Assembly (NCBI GenBank): GCA_001839685.1 | Contig: MLAK01000946.1 | Location: forward strand, 2,084 to 44,060 | Length of the DNA: 41,977 bases | Source: Tritrichomonas foetus | Taxonomy: Eukaryota > Parabasalia > Tritrichomonadida > Tritrichomonadidae | Direction: 5' to 3' | Shown: positions 18,386 through 27,211 of the stretch, one piece after another | Position numbering within the stretch: the first letter of the stretch is position 1 | Layout of the letters: every line of letters begins with the position of its first letter | Made by a program: the position numbers and the translations under genes | The notes under the pieces: model-generated | The model's database searches: none | Seen by the model: only the letters and a program-made list of their open reading frames with translations | Told to the model about the DNA's origin: nothing

Positions 18386-19093
18386 TTATATAGTCACCGT
18401 GGAGAACTTTGTAATCACAGAAGTAGAAACAATTCCAGCGAGTTTATGGTTATTATTCAAAACATGAAGTATCTGGTCTGTTGTTATTGTCATGTCCTTT
18501 GGGTCACCGCTGCCACTGAAAGACAAAAGTGACACACTACTTTCCAGCAGGAGCAAAATGAACTTTTTCAATTCCTGAAAAACGAGCCCCACAGCCTTCG
18601 ATTCAGTTCCCTCGAAGTTTCGGCCGTTCAGCAAAATTCCAATACGCATCTGAAGCTGGTTGATCGACGGAAGGTGGCGGAGATCTGATGCTGTATATGT
18701 CATGAAGGTCGAAAATGACGGAATTATAGTAGGCGCTACCATTTTGACGTGAGGGGGAAGTTTCGGGCGAGGTACTTCTACGTTTGGTGGAGGGATCATT
18801 GAAAAATGAGCATTAAATATAATTGATCGAATTAATTCGTTATGTAAGAGTTTCGCTTTGGGAGCTTTTAAATATGCGTGCATTCGATCATCGAAGGTCT
18901 GTTTGGAGAGCTGGCCATGTAAAAAACAAGCCAAGGTGTTCCAATATTCTGGTTCTGTTACTATTTCGAGAAGCTGTTTTTTGATTGTTAAGCAGTCTTT
19001 TCGTTTTGAGTAAATATTTGCAAAATTATGTATTCGTTCCAGAGTTGTTTCGGGCGATTCGCTGACTTGGACCGATTCTGTTTTGAGGCTCAT
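18386..19093 (-). CDS. SAGA-complex subunit, Ada1/Tada1-like
   Basis: A 235-residue protein. The N-terminal segment KRKDCLTIKKQLLEIVTEPE followed by YWNTLACFLHGQLSKQTFDD and LLHNELIRSIIFNAH matches the Ada1/Tada1 (Hfi1) pattern: a helix, then Y-W-x-x-L, F-x-x-x-(I/L)-S-K-x-x-F-D, and an H-N-x-L-(I/L)-x-x-I helix. Animal and yeast Ada1 use this region in the core of the SAGA histone-acetyltransferase coactivator, and carry a histone-fold later. The C-terminal half here, with LRHLPSINQLQMRIGILLNG and KAVGLVFQELKKFILLLLES, could supply that histone-fold helix set. A nuclear transcriptional role is inferred. The frame extends upstream from a TTG at 19144; the first ATG (MSLKTESVQ, 19093) is used. 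It diverges from the CESEE-repeat gene. Confidence 0.7.
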   Translation of the reverse strand: MSLKTESVQVSESPETTLERIHNFANIYSKRKDCLTIKKQLLEIVTEPEYWNTLACFLHGQLSKQTFDDRMHAYLKAPKAKLLHNELIRSIIFNAHFSMIPPPNVEVPRPKLPPHVKMVAPTIIPSFSTFMTYTASDLRHLPSINQLQMRIGILLNGRNFEGTESKAVGLVFQELKKFILLLLESSVSLLSFSGSGDPKDMTITTDQILHVLNNNHKLAGIVSTSVITKFSTVTI

Positions 19094-19487
19094 TTCTAGA
19101 TTCAATTTTGTCAACAAAATAATTGTGTGGTTTATTGTTGACAATAGTCTTCAATGGAAACTGAGATTTCCACATAGCAATGCATGAAACACTGAAGTGA
19201 TAACGGAGTTAAGATGTTTGACATAAATTGCTCTAATGTGCTCAAATAAAACATACATTTGAAAAAACAAAATCAAGGATCAATTCCTGTGAATTGATCA
19301 TTTGGGAAAGGTGTTAATCCTACAAAAAGTCGATTTTTTTCAAAGCATTTGATAGGATCCTTTTGATATTTGAAATAAAGGCCAAATATGAGTAAAAGTA
19401 CAAACAGGAATCATCAATTCTATCGTAAATGAATGATTCACTTGTCGATTATTTTCGACTTTTGAAGATTTTTTAAACGGCTTCTTC
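19094..19487. promoter_or_regulatory. Divergent promoter region
   Basis: A 394-bp gap between the divergent Ada1-like and CESEE-repeat genes. An AAAAAGTCGAT word at 19324-19334 is a one-base variant of the motif seen upstream of other genes in this window. No other site is certain. Confidence 0.35.
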
Positions 19488-22432
19488 ATGAAGCAAATTC
19501 CAAGTCCAGATCGGACTAAAATTCGCCTCAATTCGACAACAACATCAATCGCAAACAGTCTCGAATCACCTCACAGCAAATTTTCTTCATCCATAAATGA
19601 TGATTCGATTATTGAACTTCGAGAACAGGTTTTTGACGGGCTAGCTTTCTCCAAAATTCCAGACAAAAAACTACGACTACTTATTATTCACTTAAAACAG
19701 TACATCAAACATGAAGTATCAATCGGAAATGATTTTAATGCAAAATTGGGTGAAATGAAACTTAGATCTCTTCGTAAAGAGTTGAAATTTCGTCAAAATC
19801 CAGCTTCAGCAAAAGACAAAGAAGAGGATATTTACCAAAAAGAGTATTTTTTATTTTTTTTAACTCCAGATGGACGACTGAGCTTGAACTTTTTGATAAG
19901 GAAACCAAAATGCTTTTTGAAGAACTTCAAGAAATTCATGAAAAAGAAATTCACGATCTGCGTCCAAGAAAAGTGAGAAACAAAAACGAAATAGAGAGAT
20001 TAAAAATTGGAGAGGAATTTAGCGAAGCACAAAAAAAATTATATGAATGGCATTTTATAGAAATGAAGCAATTAAGAGAAAAAAGACAAGAAGAAAGACA
20101 AAAAATATTAAATAAACAATCAAAATTGTTAATCAACATTGATAGATACACAATGAATTCAAATACAATTGAGTTTAAAAAAAATTTCAAATCACACAGA
20201 AAAGTTCCGCCCTTGTCAAAATATCTTCAGAAACGAACCCCGCCAAAAACTCTCGAGGACTTTAAAGCATCTCGTAAAAATTCACCGAAAAAGACAGAAA
20301 AGCCACTCACACCAAGGAGAAGAGTCGATCATGTTAAAAATTTACTCAATTCAAGCAAGAAAAACAAAAAGAATAAAACGCATCCAAAAAAAGAAACCCA
20401 AAAGTTCAAATTTTCTATTGAACTAGATGAAAAAGCAAACAACAAACATAAAAAAGGTCAAATTCAAGACATGAAACAAATAGAAATCGAAAAGAAAGAA
20501 GAAAACGAATCAATCATACAAATTAATGATCAGAAATTTTCTGAAAATCAAGAGGCGAATGAAAAAATTGAAGAAATTGTGGAAAATGATGAAGAAACAA
20601 TAAAAATTATTATTGATGATGATGAGATAAACTTTAAGATTAAAAAGAAGTTTAAAAAGCCGTACATTTGTGATAGAAAACACATTCAAATTAATGATTT
20701 TAAAGTTACTGATCATAACGAAATCGAATTCAAGGATTATAATGGAACAAAAAGTTTATCAACTAATGTTGAAATTCCATTTTATGATCTTGTTTTCACA
20801 TGTGAAAGTGAGGAAGAAATGAACGAAATTCCTCATCAGGAGCTTGTGTATAATTGTGAAAGTGAGGAAGAAGTAAATGAGATTGACTATTATGAATTTA
20901 CTTTGAGTTGTGAAAGTGAAGAAGAAAATGAACAATATTTAAGCGATGAAAAGATTAAGTTGAGATTTTACACAAGAAGATACTACTGTGAAAGTGAAGA
21001 AGATATTCCAGATGAATATCATGTTCGCAATATCCGAAGGAGTAAAAGTGAGGAATTTATTTTGTATCATGAAAGAAGAATTAACTGTGAAAGTGAAGAG
21101 GAAATTAATGAAATTCCTCATGAAGAACTAACGTATTATTGTGAAAGTGAAGAAGACATTCCAGATGAAATGACTATAATCCAAATGAAAGAAAGCCAAA
21201 AACTAAAAGAACTCTTGTTTTATGAAAGAAGATACAATTATGAAAGTGAAGAAGATGAAAATGAAATTGAATTGATGAATGCAGATGATAAACTTAAAAG
21301 AATTTACTTCGAAGAATTAAGAATTAACTGTGAAAGTGAAGAAGACGATAATGAAGTTTTTCATGATGATTATAAATATCAATGCGAAAGTGAAGAGGAT
21401 TTAATGGATAGTTCATATGAAGATGAATTTGATCAACTGGATATACTCAAATTTCATCGAATTCAGTACAAGACTCATAGGAAATGTGAGAGTGAAGAAG
21501 AAATAAATGAGGATGAGTTTTATGCTGATGATGAATCATCTCTAAATGAAGAAATTCGATTAAGTGATCATGCACCAATCATAAATGAAATTGATGGCTT
21601 TGAAGCTTTTGAAATTTTAGACACAAATACCAGCGATAGCCAAGAAGAAGAAGACGAAAAAGACGATAAGTATCTTCATGAAATTAAAGAAATAGAAGAT
21701 AAAGAAAAAAGCGAATCAATTACCATCAATAATTTTATTCTACCTGATTCCATTGAAATTAATAATACTCATCATAATCTAGAATTCGATCATAAAGATC
21801 AAATAAATCAGAATATTTCCGATGAATCTTATACAAATATGGAATCAAGTTTGTATTATAGTACAAGCGAATATAATGATTATTATACATCCGAGACGAA
21901 TACATATAATGCTTATGATGACTATTCTAGTATTTATAATAGTGACACATCTTCCAATAATGATAGTTTCAATGACTCTCAATCAGATTTTGGAAATGAC
22001 CAATCTAGTCACAGAATCAATGTATCAAAGGCACTTCATGAAGCGATGAGGCTCAAGTTCTCACAACCTAAAATACAAGTAAAATCAAATAAGCCTATAA
22101 TATCACCAAGGAGACTTTTACAACAATCTTCTGGATCAGAAACGCCAAGCATGTCTATTTCTATAAAGAAAAAGCCAAAAAGTACCAACTCGCCAGTAAC
22201 AAGTCCTACAACAGATAAAATAGTTTATTCTAAACAAAAAGCTAAAATACAAATCAAACAACAGCTAAAGGAAGAAGTTTTAACTTCCAGACTCCATTTC
22301 GTTCAAAATGAATCTCCACGAAGATCTCCCTTTACAGTGAATTCCAATATTCGAACACAATCCAACATGGACCAAAAGATTAAGAAAGTGGGCGATTTTC
22401 TCAATCCTTCAAATGTAAGATGGTTAAAATGA
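19488..22432 (+). CDS. CESEE-repeat protein, acidic, with one candidate 26-nt intron
   Basis: Two overlapping frames (19488-19976 and 19910-22432) are parts of one gene. Removing 19844-19869 joins them in frame and gives 972 residues, with exon 1 19488-19843 and exon 2 19870-22432. Across the join the text reads EEDIYQKE then WTTELELFDKETK, a continuous charged helix, whereas the unspliced frame inserts a hydrophobic run and ends soon after. The N-terminal 350 residues are basic and helical. The middle has eleven copies of a Cys-Glu-Ser-Glu-Glu-(Glu/Asp) motif. A very acidic region follows (SQEEEDEKDD), then a Ser/Tyr/Asn/Asp-rich stretch, and a basic Ser/Pro tail (SPRRLLQQSSGSETPS) ending SNVRWLK. 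No enzyme domain is visible. It is probably an intrinsically disordered scaffold; the family is not recognised. The start is the first ATG. Confidence 0.75.
19844..19869 (+). other. Candidate 26-nt spliceosomal intron
   Basis: The segment starts GTATTT, is almost pure T in the middle, and ends TTTAACTCCAG. It has GT-AG ends, and the AAC five bases before the acceptor matches the fused branch-point/acceptor logic of trichomonad introns (ACTAAC then ACACAG in Trichomonas). The length is 2 modulo 3, exactly the shift between the two frames, and removal creates GA+A = Glu in an uninterrupted helix. The competing explanation is a one-base error in the T8 tract at 19854-19861, which would leave an odd hydrophobic insert. 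Confidence 0.6.
20801..21502 (+). repeat. Coding repeat: eleven CESEE[E/D] motifs
   Basis: TGTGAAAGTGAAGA-like units recur at spacings of about 45 to 110 bp. Nine units encode CESEE exactly; two are degraded (SKSEEF near 21045, NYESEE near 21238). Several are followed by NEIPH(E/Q)EL or by IPDE, so the repeat is longer than the core in places. Aromatic or Arg-rich text usually precedes the Cys (for example YERRYN, HERRIN, TRRYY). Each Ser has acidic residues at +1, +2 and +3. Confidence 0.9.
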
Positions 22433-22856
22433 TCAACAATCATTTGCTTGGTTGTTCATCATAAATAAATGCTATAGAAATTTATTCATTCTTCTGTTTT
22501 TACATTATACTTTTTATCGATTTTAGGAATATATCTGTATAGGTTCAAATTATATGATGATTGATTCGAATCAGTTGACAAAATTATTGATGAACTATTC
22601 TAAATATATTCTGTTTTTAATTCATTTAAAAGGAATTAATTCAATGGAGAAACACTTTTCAGATAGTTTGACCAGAATTATAGTGATTTATCACATGATA
22701 AATTGTCAATCAATAATTTAATAATGATATTTAGATCAAACGTTAAGATTCCAAAATAAAAAAGCTGGAAAGAAGATCAAAAATAATTGTTGATCTATTT
22801 AAATTTAATTGTAAAATGGTATAAGAAGTTTATTTTAAATACATTATCAAGAATTA
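22433..22856. other. Convergent intergenic spacer
   Basis: About 425 bp between the stops of the CESEE gene and the lipase gene. AT-rich, with no gene. It holds one small palindrome, ATTTATCA-CA-TGATAAAT (22686-22703). Confidence 0.55.
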
Positions 22857-23945
22857 TTATGTATTATTCTTAAAGTAGCTCATTATTGTTGCCAAATAGT
22901 TTGACATGACATGATTCGTATCCTGAAGCCCACGAACCAGGCAATCGAAGTATTCAGGCCCAATAGATCGAAGTTCCGCGTTTCCTGATTCGTTTATTAT
23001 GAACAAATACAACTCACCTGGTGGACATAGTTGAATTCCATTATTTGGATCATATGCACCTCTTGCTGTTGTTTTCAAGCGACCATGAATCCACTTTTGA
23101 ACAGTTTTTGCCACTTTCGGTGGTAAAATTTCAACAGAGATATTTAAAACATTTTCGAGTGACAAAAATGGAACACAATCGCCTTCAAGTATGAATGATT
23201 TAATTGAACTTCTTGTTGCGTGCCACAAACTGAGATCCACTGTCGGCGGTGGTGCCAAGCAAACACATCTGCAGTTGATTCCAGGCATTGATTGTCTAAC
23301 CAATTCACAGAGACAAGCTGAAACAGCAGCGCCGAGAGAATGCCCAGTGAAAACAATTTGCCGTGAGTTATTTTCATTATAAAGCTGTAAAAGAACACTT
23401 TGTGCATTGTAATAAACATAGGAAGCTGTGTCGTAAACACCTTGATGCATTCTTCCACCACAGACTTCAATCGCATTACCCATCAAATCTGTCAGAACAT
23501 CATCGAAGCAAAAAGAGCCGCGGCACGTCAGAAATATAGTATTCAGACTGTCGCTGTTGTTTATAAAGAAAGGGATTTTAGTAATTTCTGAATCAACTTT
23601 ATATAAAACGGGTGGTCCAACTTCAGCAGGCCACGTCGCCTTTTTGGGCTTCATATATGAGCATTCGCAAAGCATGGCGCATGTGCGAAGTAAGCTGCAT
23701 TCCGTGGGCGAGATCGATGTTGGTGATGATTCGTGTGTTTGAATGGGAAGGTTTGGGTTCACAATTTTGAAGAAATACGATTTTGACATCAAAGTAACTT
23801 CATCGTCGTCGTTCATGCCTTCGTCTGTGTCGTTTTGTGGTGGTGATTTCTTTGATTTCGAAGCTTTCTTCAGTTTCTTTCGATCGAGTTCTTCAGTCAT
23901 CGCACTCTTTTCGAATATGGAGTGAAAATTTCTGGAAATTTTCAT
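22857..23945 (-). CDS. Class 3 lipase, diacylglycerol-lipase-like
   Basis: A 362-residue alpha/beta hydrolase. Class 3 lipase hallmarks appear in order: FLTCRGSFCFDDVLTDL (the 'RGT-x-S-x-x-D' oxyanion region), GRMHQGVYDTA (the 'H-x-G-F' element), GHSLGAAVSACL with nucleophile Ser203, CVCLAPPPTVDL (the 'PP' strand seen in diacylglycerol lipases), EGDCVPFLSL with Asp256, and a C-terminal His345 in DTNHVMSNYL. The triad is complete, so it should be active on an acylglycerol. The N-terminus is basic and Ser-rich and has no signal peptide, so the enzyme is probably cytosolic or peripheral. The ATG at 23945 is used. The ATG at 23900 (MTEELDRKK) is also plausible, because an ATTTTCACTCCATATTC initiator-like site sits only about 20 bp before it. 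An upstream extension begins with TTG and was dropped. Confidence 0.92.
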   Translation of the reverse strand: MKISRNFHSIFEKSAMTEELDRKKLKKASKSKKSPPQNDTDEGMNDDDEVTLMSKSYFFKIVNPNLPIQTHESSPTSISPTECSLLRTCAMLCECSYMKPKKATWPAEVGPPVLYKVDSEITKIPFFINNSDSLNTIFLTCRGSFCFDDVLTDLMGNAIEVCGGRMHQGVYDTASYVYYNAQSVLLQLYNENNSRQIVFTGHSLGAAVSACLCELVRQSMPGINCRCVCLAPPPTVDLSLWHATRSSIKSFILEGDCVPFLSLENVLNISVEILPPKVAKTVQKWIHGRLKTTARGAYDPNNGIQLCPPGELYLFIINESGNAELRSIGPEYFDCLVRGLQDTNHVMSNYLATIMSYFKNNT

Positions 23946-24833
23946 ATTCAATTTTTTCTTTAGATTATCATTCAATTTTGTTAAACACGAAATAATTAGG
24001 GATGAGTATTTGAATTGATTATTTAGAAATTGTATTACTGTCAACTTTTTGATATCAGCATATGTTTTACGATCATTTTTTGCTCAAAATGAACTATTTC
24101 GAATGGAAAAAGATGAGTTCAAATCGAATAATGACCAAATAATTTTGATAGGTGATAAAACTTTTTATATACATATATGGTCAAAATTTGACTCTAATGA
24201 TGATCAAAACTTATGACAAATTTTGTTTCCATCATCTTTTCATTGAATGCTTCTACATGATTGAAATAACTCTTAGATGTAAATACAATGAATTACTTAA
24301 TTATTGGGGAAAATGAAGTTAATGTATATTTCTATCTGTGAATCCTGTAATTTAAAGTGCTATTTTTGATTATCTACAAATGACCGACAATCAACTCGAA
24401 AAAAGTCATTTTTAACATTCGGCATTTGAAAAAAAAGAATTCCGACAATTATTTTAATACCAAAGATAAAAAACAAAATCCTAAATTTAATTAATATAGA
24501 AACTTCAAAGCATGATCTTTAGCTTTTTCAAACATGATTTTGGTTCAGAGGGAATCAATTCTGCGAACATATAATTAAAAAAGAACATAAGCACAACAAA
24601 AAGATTTTATTTAGAAATCCCACATTTCCACAATTAATTGTGTAAGTTTCCCCGTGTTGATTCAAATTGCCATATCTAATTCTCTTCACAGAAATTCTTT
24701 TCCATAAAACAAATTGAAGTGAATATTCCAGAAGGTGGAAAATTGTGGAAATGTGGAACTAACCACGAAAGATCAACTTAGTTGAGTTTTTTTTGTTTGT
24801 GTGCATGATTTATTTTTGAAAAGAAAGAAATTG
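23946..24833. other. Intergenic region upstream of lipase
   Basis: About 890 bp between two leftward genes. TCAACTTTTT at 24041-24050 is the reverse complement of the recurrent AAAAAGTTGA word, placed about 100 bp before the lipase start. The rest is AT-rich and holds no supportable frame. Confidence 0.5.
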
Positions 24834-25514
24834 TCAAAGATTTTGATTTTTATTGTCTTCTATTTGTTTTTGTAATCTTGGCGAATATCTTTCACCTTCA
24901 GGAATACCAAGAAGGCGTGTGAATTTTCCATATTTTGCAGGCGTGAATTTCACTCCAATTTCATTGAGTTTTTGTTCGAGTGCTGCTTTCGCTTCATCTG
25001 GTTTATTGCTTTCAACCTCCAGTTGATAAAACACAACTCCGTTCGGAAGCTCGCATTCGTCAGATTCGACCAAAAATTCACCAAGTTTGAAAATTCTTCG
25101 AATTGATCGAAAATCAATCAGAAACTTAAACGGTATTTCTGCGAACTCGTTCAATTCCTGCTGAATTATTGATGGCGCCAATTTATAATAATTTTGTGGC
25201 TGGCAAATAATTGAATCAAATTGCTCTTTCGAAATGTGCGTTTCGATTTCTCTTCGAACGGCGACGGCTCCTTCAATTGCATCACTTTTCGACGTTTTTG
25301 CGGTAATTGTGTATTTGTTCGGACTATTTTGAGCGTTAATTGACCTCACTCTGCATCTTTTTGCAGAATTGAGAAGAGAATTATCGACCGTGTTAAAGAA
25401 AACATTCCATTGATCATAAATATCGACCAAAAAAGAGTTCATTTCCTGACAGAATGTTTCATAAGCATCTTTCTCAACATCAATAGTTACTTCGACCTCA
25501 ATCGAATCACTCAT
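24834..25514 (-). CDS. CYTH-domain protein, triphosphatase-like
   Basis: A 226-residue protein that fits the CYTH (adenylyl cyclase/thiamine triphosphatase) tunnel fold. The N-terminal IEVEVTIDV matches the E-x-E-x-K signature strand, except that the Lys is Thr10. The later block FKFLIDFRSIRRIFKLGEFL, then SDECELPNGVVFYQLEVES and KPDEAKAALEQKL, is the typical 'R...L-D...L-x-x-G...E-x-E...P-x-x-A' half of the domain. CYTH enzymes hydrolyse triphosphates, such as inorganic tripolyphosphate or thiamine triphosphate, with a metal held by the paired Glu. Loss of the signature Lys may weaken phosphate binding; substrate and activity are uncertain. The polypeptide ends in a basic/polar tail (LQKQIEDNKNQNL). 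The start is the first ATG. It diverges from the coiled-coil gene at 25975. Confidence 0.65.
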   Translation of the reverse strand: MSDSIEVEVTIDVEKDAYETFCQEMNSFLVDIYDQWNVFFNTVDNSLLNSAKRCRVRSINAQNSPNKYTITAKTSKSDAIEGAVAVRREIETHISKEQFDSIICQPQNYYKLAPSIIQQELNEFAEIPFKFLIDFRSIRRIFKLGEFLVESDECELPNGVVFYQLEVESNKPDEAKAALEQKLNEIGVKFTPAKYGKFTRLLGIPEGERYSPRLQKQIEDNKNQNL

Positions 25515-25974
25515 GAGAAAAAAATAATCTATTTATGTCATAGTTTTTTTACTAAATGGTTAAAATGGTATCGTCTAGGTAAATTTATTATATCTACTTT
25601 TAGAATATACTTCTATCGATACAATAAGATAGATGCATATTCAAAATAATACGTTATTTTTGATGTTTCTATGAAAAAAAGATAAACTAGTCAATAAGAG
25701 GTCGATATCAATCGAAATAAAAAATTTAATGAATGTAAATTGACCAATTATAATATTAATTGTGAAGTCAAACCGTTATTTTTGTCACAACTTATAAAAT
25801 AGAAAAACGAAAAGTGACGAAAAAGTAATAAAAAAGTGATGATTTTTTAAATTTAAAAAGTTTCAAAAATAGCAGTTTTGAAATAAAACGATTTTTTTAT
25901 ATGATTTTCAAACGGCTACTTTCACTTTTTCCATATGCTATTGAAACGTACAATTTGTACGTTAAACTCAGAAA
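25515..25974. promoter_or_regulatory. Divergent promoter region with TTTCACTTTTTCC
   Basis: A 460-bp gap between divergent genes. TTTCACTTTTTCCATATG (about 25918-25935) lies about 40-55 bp before the coiled-coil gene and resembles the TTATCACTTTTTCAAAAATG before the RhoGEF gene and TTTTCACTTTTTGA before the C2 gene. GTACAATTTGTAC (25949-25961) is a short perfect palindrome just before the start codon. Confidence 0.4.
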
Positions 25975-26661
25975 ATGAGAAGACGCGCTTTACGTACACG
26001 TTCCCTCCACGACAACACCGTCACGGATTTACAAGTTGATGAGGCTATTGAAGGATTGCTTAAAGGAGACCCAGTTGCTAGTCTTCCTACCCACCTGTGC
26101 CAAGCCGTTGTAACAACGATGACCCAGATGCGAAAAGACGCGTTACTCCAGAGACGCGATGGACTTGCAGCAAAACTCGAAATTATTCTAAATGAACTTA
26201 AATATGGTCCAGATAAGTTCGAAAACGACACACCAGGAAAACCAGATTTATATCGTTCAAGAAACGTCCAATACATTCCGACGAACTCAACAATCATCAA
26301 CGTTGATGAAAAGAGACTCAAGAGAACCAGTACCACCCTGATGAAGGGTGCAAGATTAACCACGGTTGATATCCCAACACGTCAGCAAGTCGAGCCAATC
26401 CTCAAGACAAGAAGGGTCACCCAAGTTTCTCGAACAAACTACACCAAATCAGACCAAATCGATCGCGCCGTCGATAATATCATCGAATACGACCTCGACT
26501 CAAGAAGAATCGCTCCAAGACTTCTGAAAGTTCAGGAAATCGAAGCAAGACTCGCTGATGCCCGCTCCAAGTACGAAGAGGCCAGACAGAGAATGCGCGC
26601 CAAAAGGCAACAATATGAAGAACTCGAAAAAGCAGAAGAAGAAAATGCAGGAAAATTATAA
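25975..26661 (+). CDS. Coiled-coil protein, 5' part of a frame-interrupted gene
   Basis: An ATG-initiated frame of 228 residues that ends at a TAA in the middle of a coiled coil. Its N-terminus is basic (MRRRALRTRSLHDN), then comes a globular helical region (LQVDEAIEGLLKGDPVASLP, LCQAVVTTMTQMRKDALLQR, LAAKLEIILNELKYGPDKF). From about 175 a long heptad helix begins (ARLADARSKYEEARQR, then QQYEELEKAEEENAGKL). The frame downstream (to 27211) continues the same kind of helix and the same GC-richer codon use, so both parts belong to one gene of about 410 residues. A shift of +1 (or removal of 3n+1 bases) is needed between about 26630 and 26661. No enzyme motif is seen. Composition and codon bias suggest an abundant cytoskeletal protein, which is inference. 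Family not recognised. Confidence 0.75.
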   Translation: MRRRALRTRSLHDNTVTDLQVDEAIEGLLKGDPVASLPTHLCQAVVTTMTQMRKDALLQRRDGLAAKLEIILNELKYGPDKFENDTPGKPDLYRSRNVQYIPTNSTIINVDEKRLKRTSTTLMKGARLTTVDIPTRQQVEPILKTRRVTQVSRTNYTKSDQIDRAVDNIIEYDLDSRRIAPRLLKVQEIEARLADARSKYEEARQRMRAKRQQYEELEKAEEENAGKL

Positions 26662-26718
26662 TAACAAAAGGAAATATCTCCAATTATTAAGAGAAAAAGA
26701 AAAAGCAGAAGAAGAAAA
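26626..26718 (+). repeat. Direct repeat spanning the frame break
   Basis: A 20-bp word (AAAGCAGAAGAAGAAAA plus flanking bases) occurs at 26626-26645 and again at 26699-26718, 73 bp apart. Both copies encode EKAEEE, but in different frames. 73 is 1 modulo 3, exactly the shift needed to restore the gene. The interval may be an insertion or duplication, or the match may just reflect the repetitive coiled-coil codons. Confidence 0.7.
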
Positions 26719-27211
26719 ACTTGAACATGAATTGAAAGACCAGCTTCTCGATTTCGGATCACATGTCCCAACTTCACTTCCACTTGAATACTCCAAGTTC
26801 ACAAATAAAGTGCTCGACACCCGCGTTCGTGAGCATCGCTCGGCCCAAATCAGGAAGTACGATGATGCTGCCGCACTCAGGGGTGAAGCCCTTAAGAAGG
26901 AAAAGCAGGAACTTGAACAATTAAGCGAAAGATTCACTCGCTCCTTCAAATTGCAGCGTCAGTACTTACTCAAGAAGCAAGACGAAAGACGAGAGAGCTT
27001 CAAGATCCTCTGGAAGAGGAAGATGGAAAAGAACGAACAAGATTGTGCACGAACAATGGCTGAAAAGAAGCAGGCTGTGGAGAACTTGGAAAGAGAGCTC
27101 GCCGAGGCAAGAAGGGCTTGTGGAAAAGAAGTCAACAGAATCCGAAACAACGAAAGACTGGTCAGTACCCCAGTCGCTTCAAAGCCAGCTTCCTCCCCAA
27201 GGAAATATTAA
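26660..27211 (+). CDS. Coiled-coil protein, 3' part of the frame-interrupted gene
   Basis: This frame continues the protein after the break. It reads NNKRKYLQLLREKEKAEEE, KLEHELKDQLLDFGSHV, PTSLPLEYSKFTNKVLDTRV, then long heptads (ALKKEKQELEQLSERFTRSF, KLQRQYLLKKQDERRES, KQAVENLERELAEARRACG) and a Ser/Pro tail ending SSPRKY. The frame is open upstream to 26558, including an ATG there, but the upstream text (MPAPSTKRPDREC) is the shadow of the 5' part. I therefore treat this as a 3' part and not a separate gene. It ends with TAA. Codon choice is the same GC-rich style as the 5' part. Confidence 0.7.
   Translation, partial: NNKRKYLQLLREKEKAEEEKLEHELKDQLLDFGSHVPTSLPLEYSKFTNKVLDTRVREHRSAQIRKYDDAAALRGEALKKEKQELEQLSERFTRSFKLQRQYLLKKQDERRESFKILWKRKMEKNEQDCARTMAEKKQAVENLERELAEARRACGKEVNRIRNNERLVSTPVASKPASSPRKY

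Noticed and set aside
20169..20426. 85-codon frame inside the CESEE gene
   Set aside because: It lies wholly within the longer frame, and its Lys/Arg-rich text is a frame shadow.
26571..26670. 100-nt intron (GTACGA to AACAAAAG) in the coiled-coil gene
   Set aside because: It restores phase and has intron-like ends, but its interior reads as perfect coiled-coil coding sequence with the gene's own codon bias, so an indel or insertion is more likely. Kept only as an alternative in the findings.
26480..27150. Antisense frames under the coiled-coil gene
   Set aside because: Phe/Leu/Ser-rich shadows of Lys/Glu-rich heptads; the sense strand has the coherent protein.
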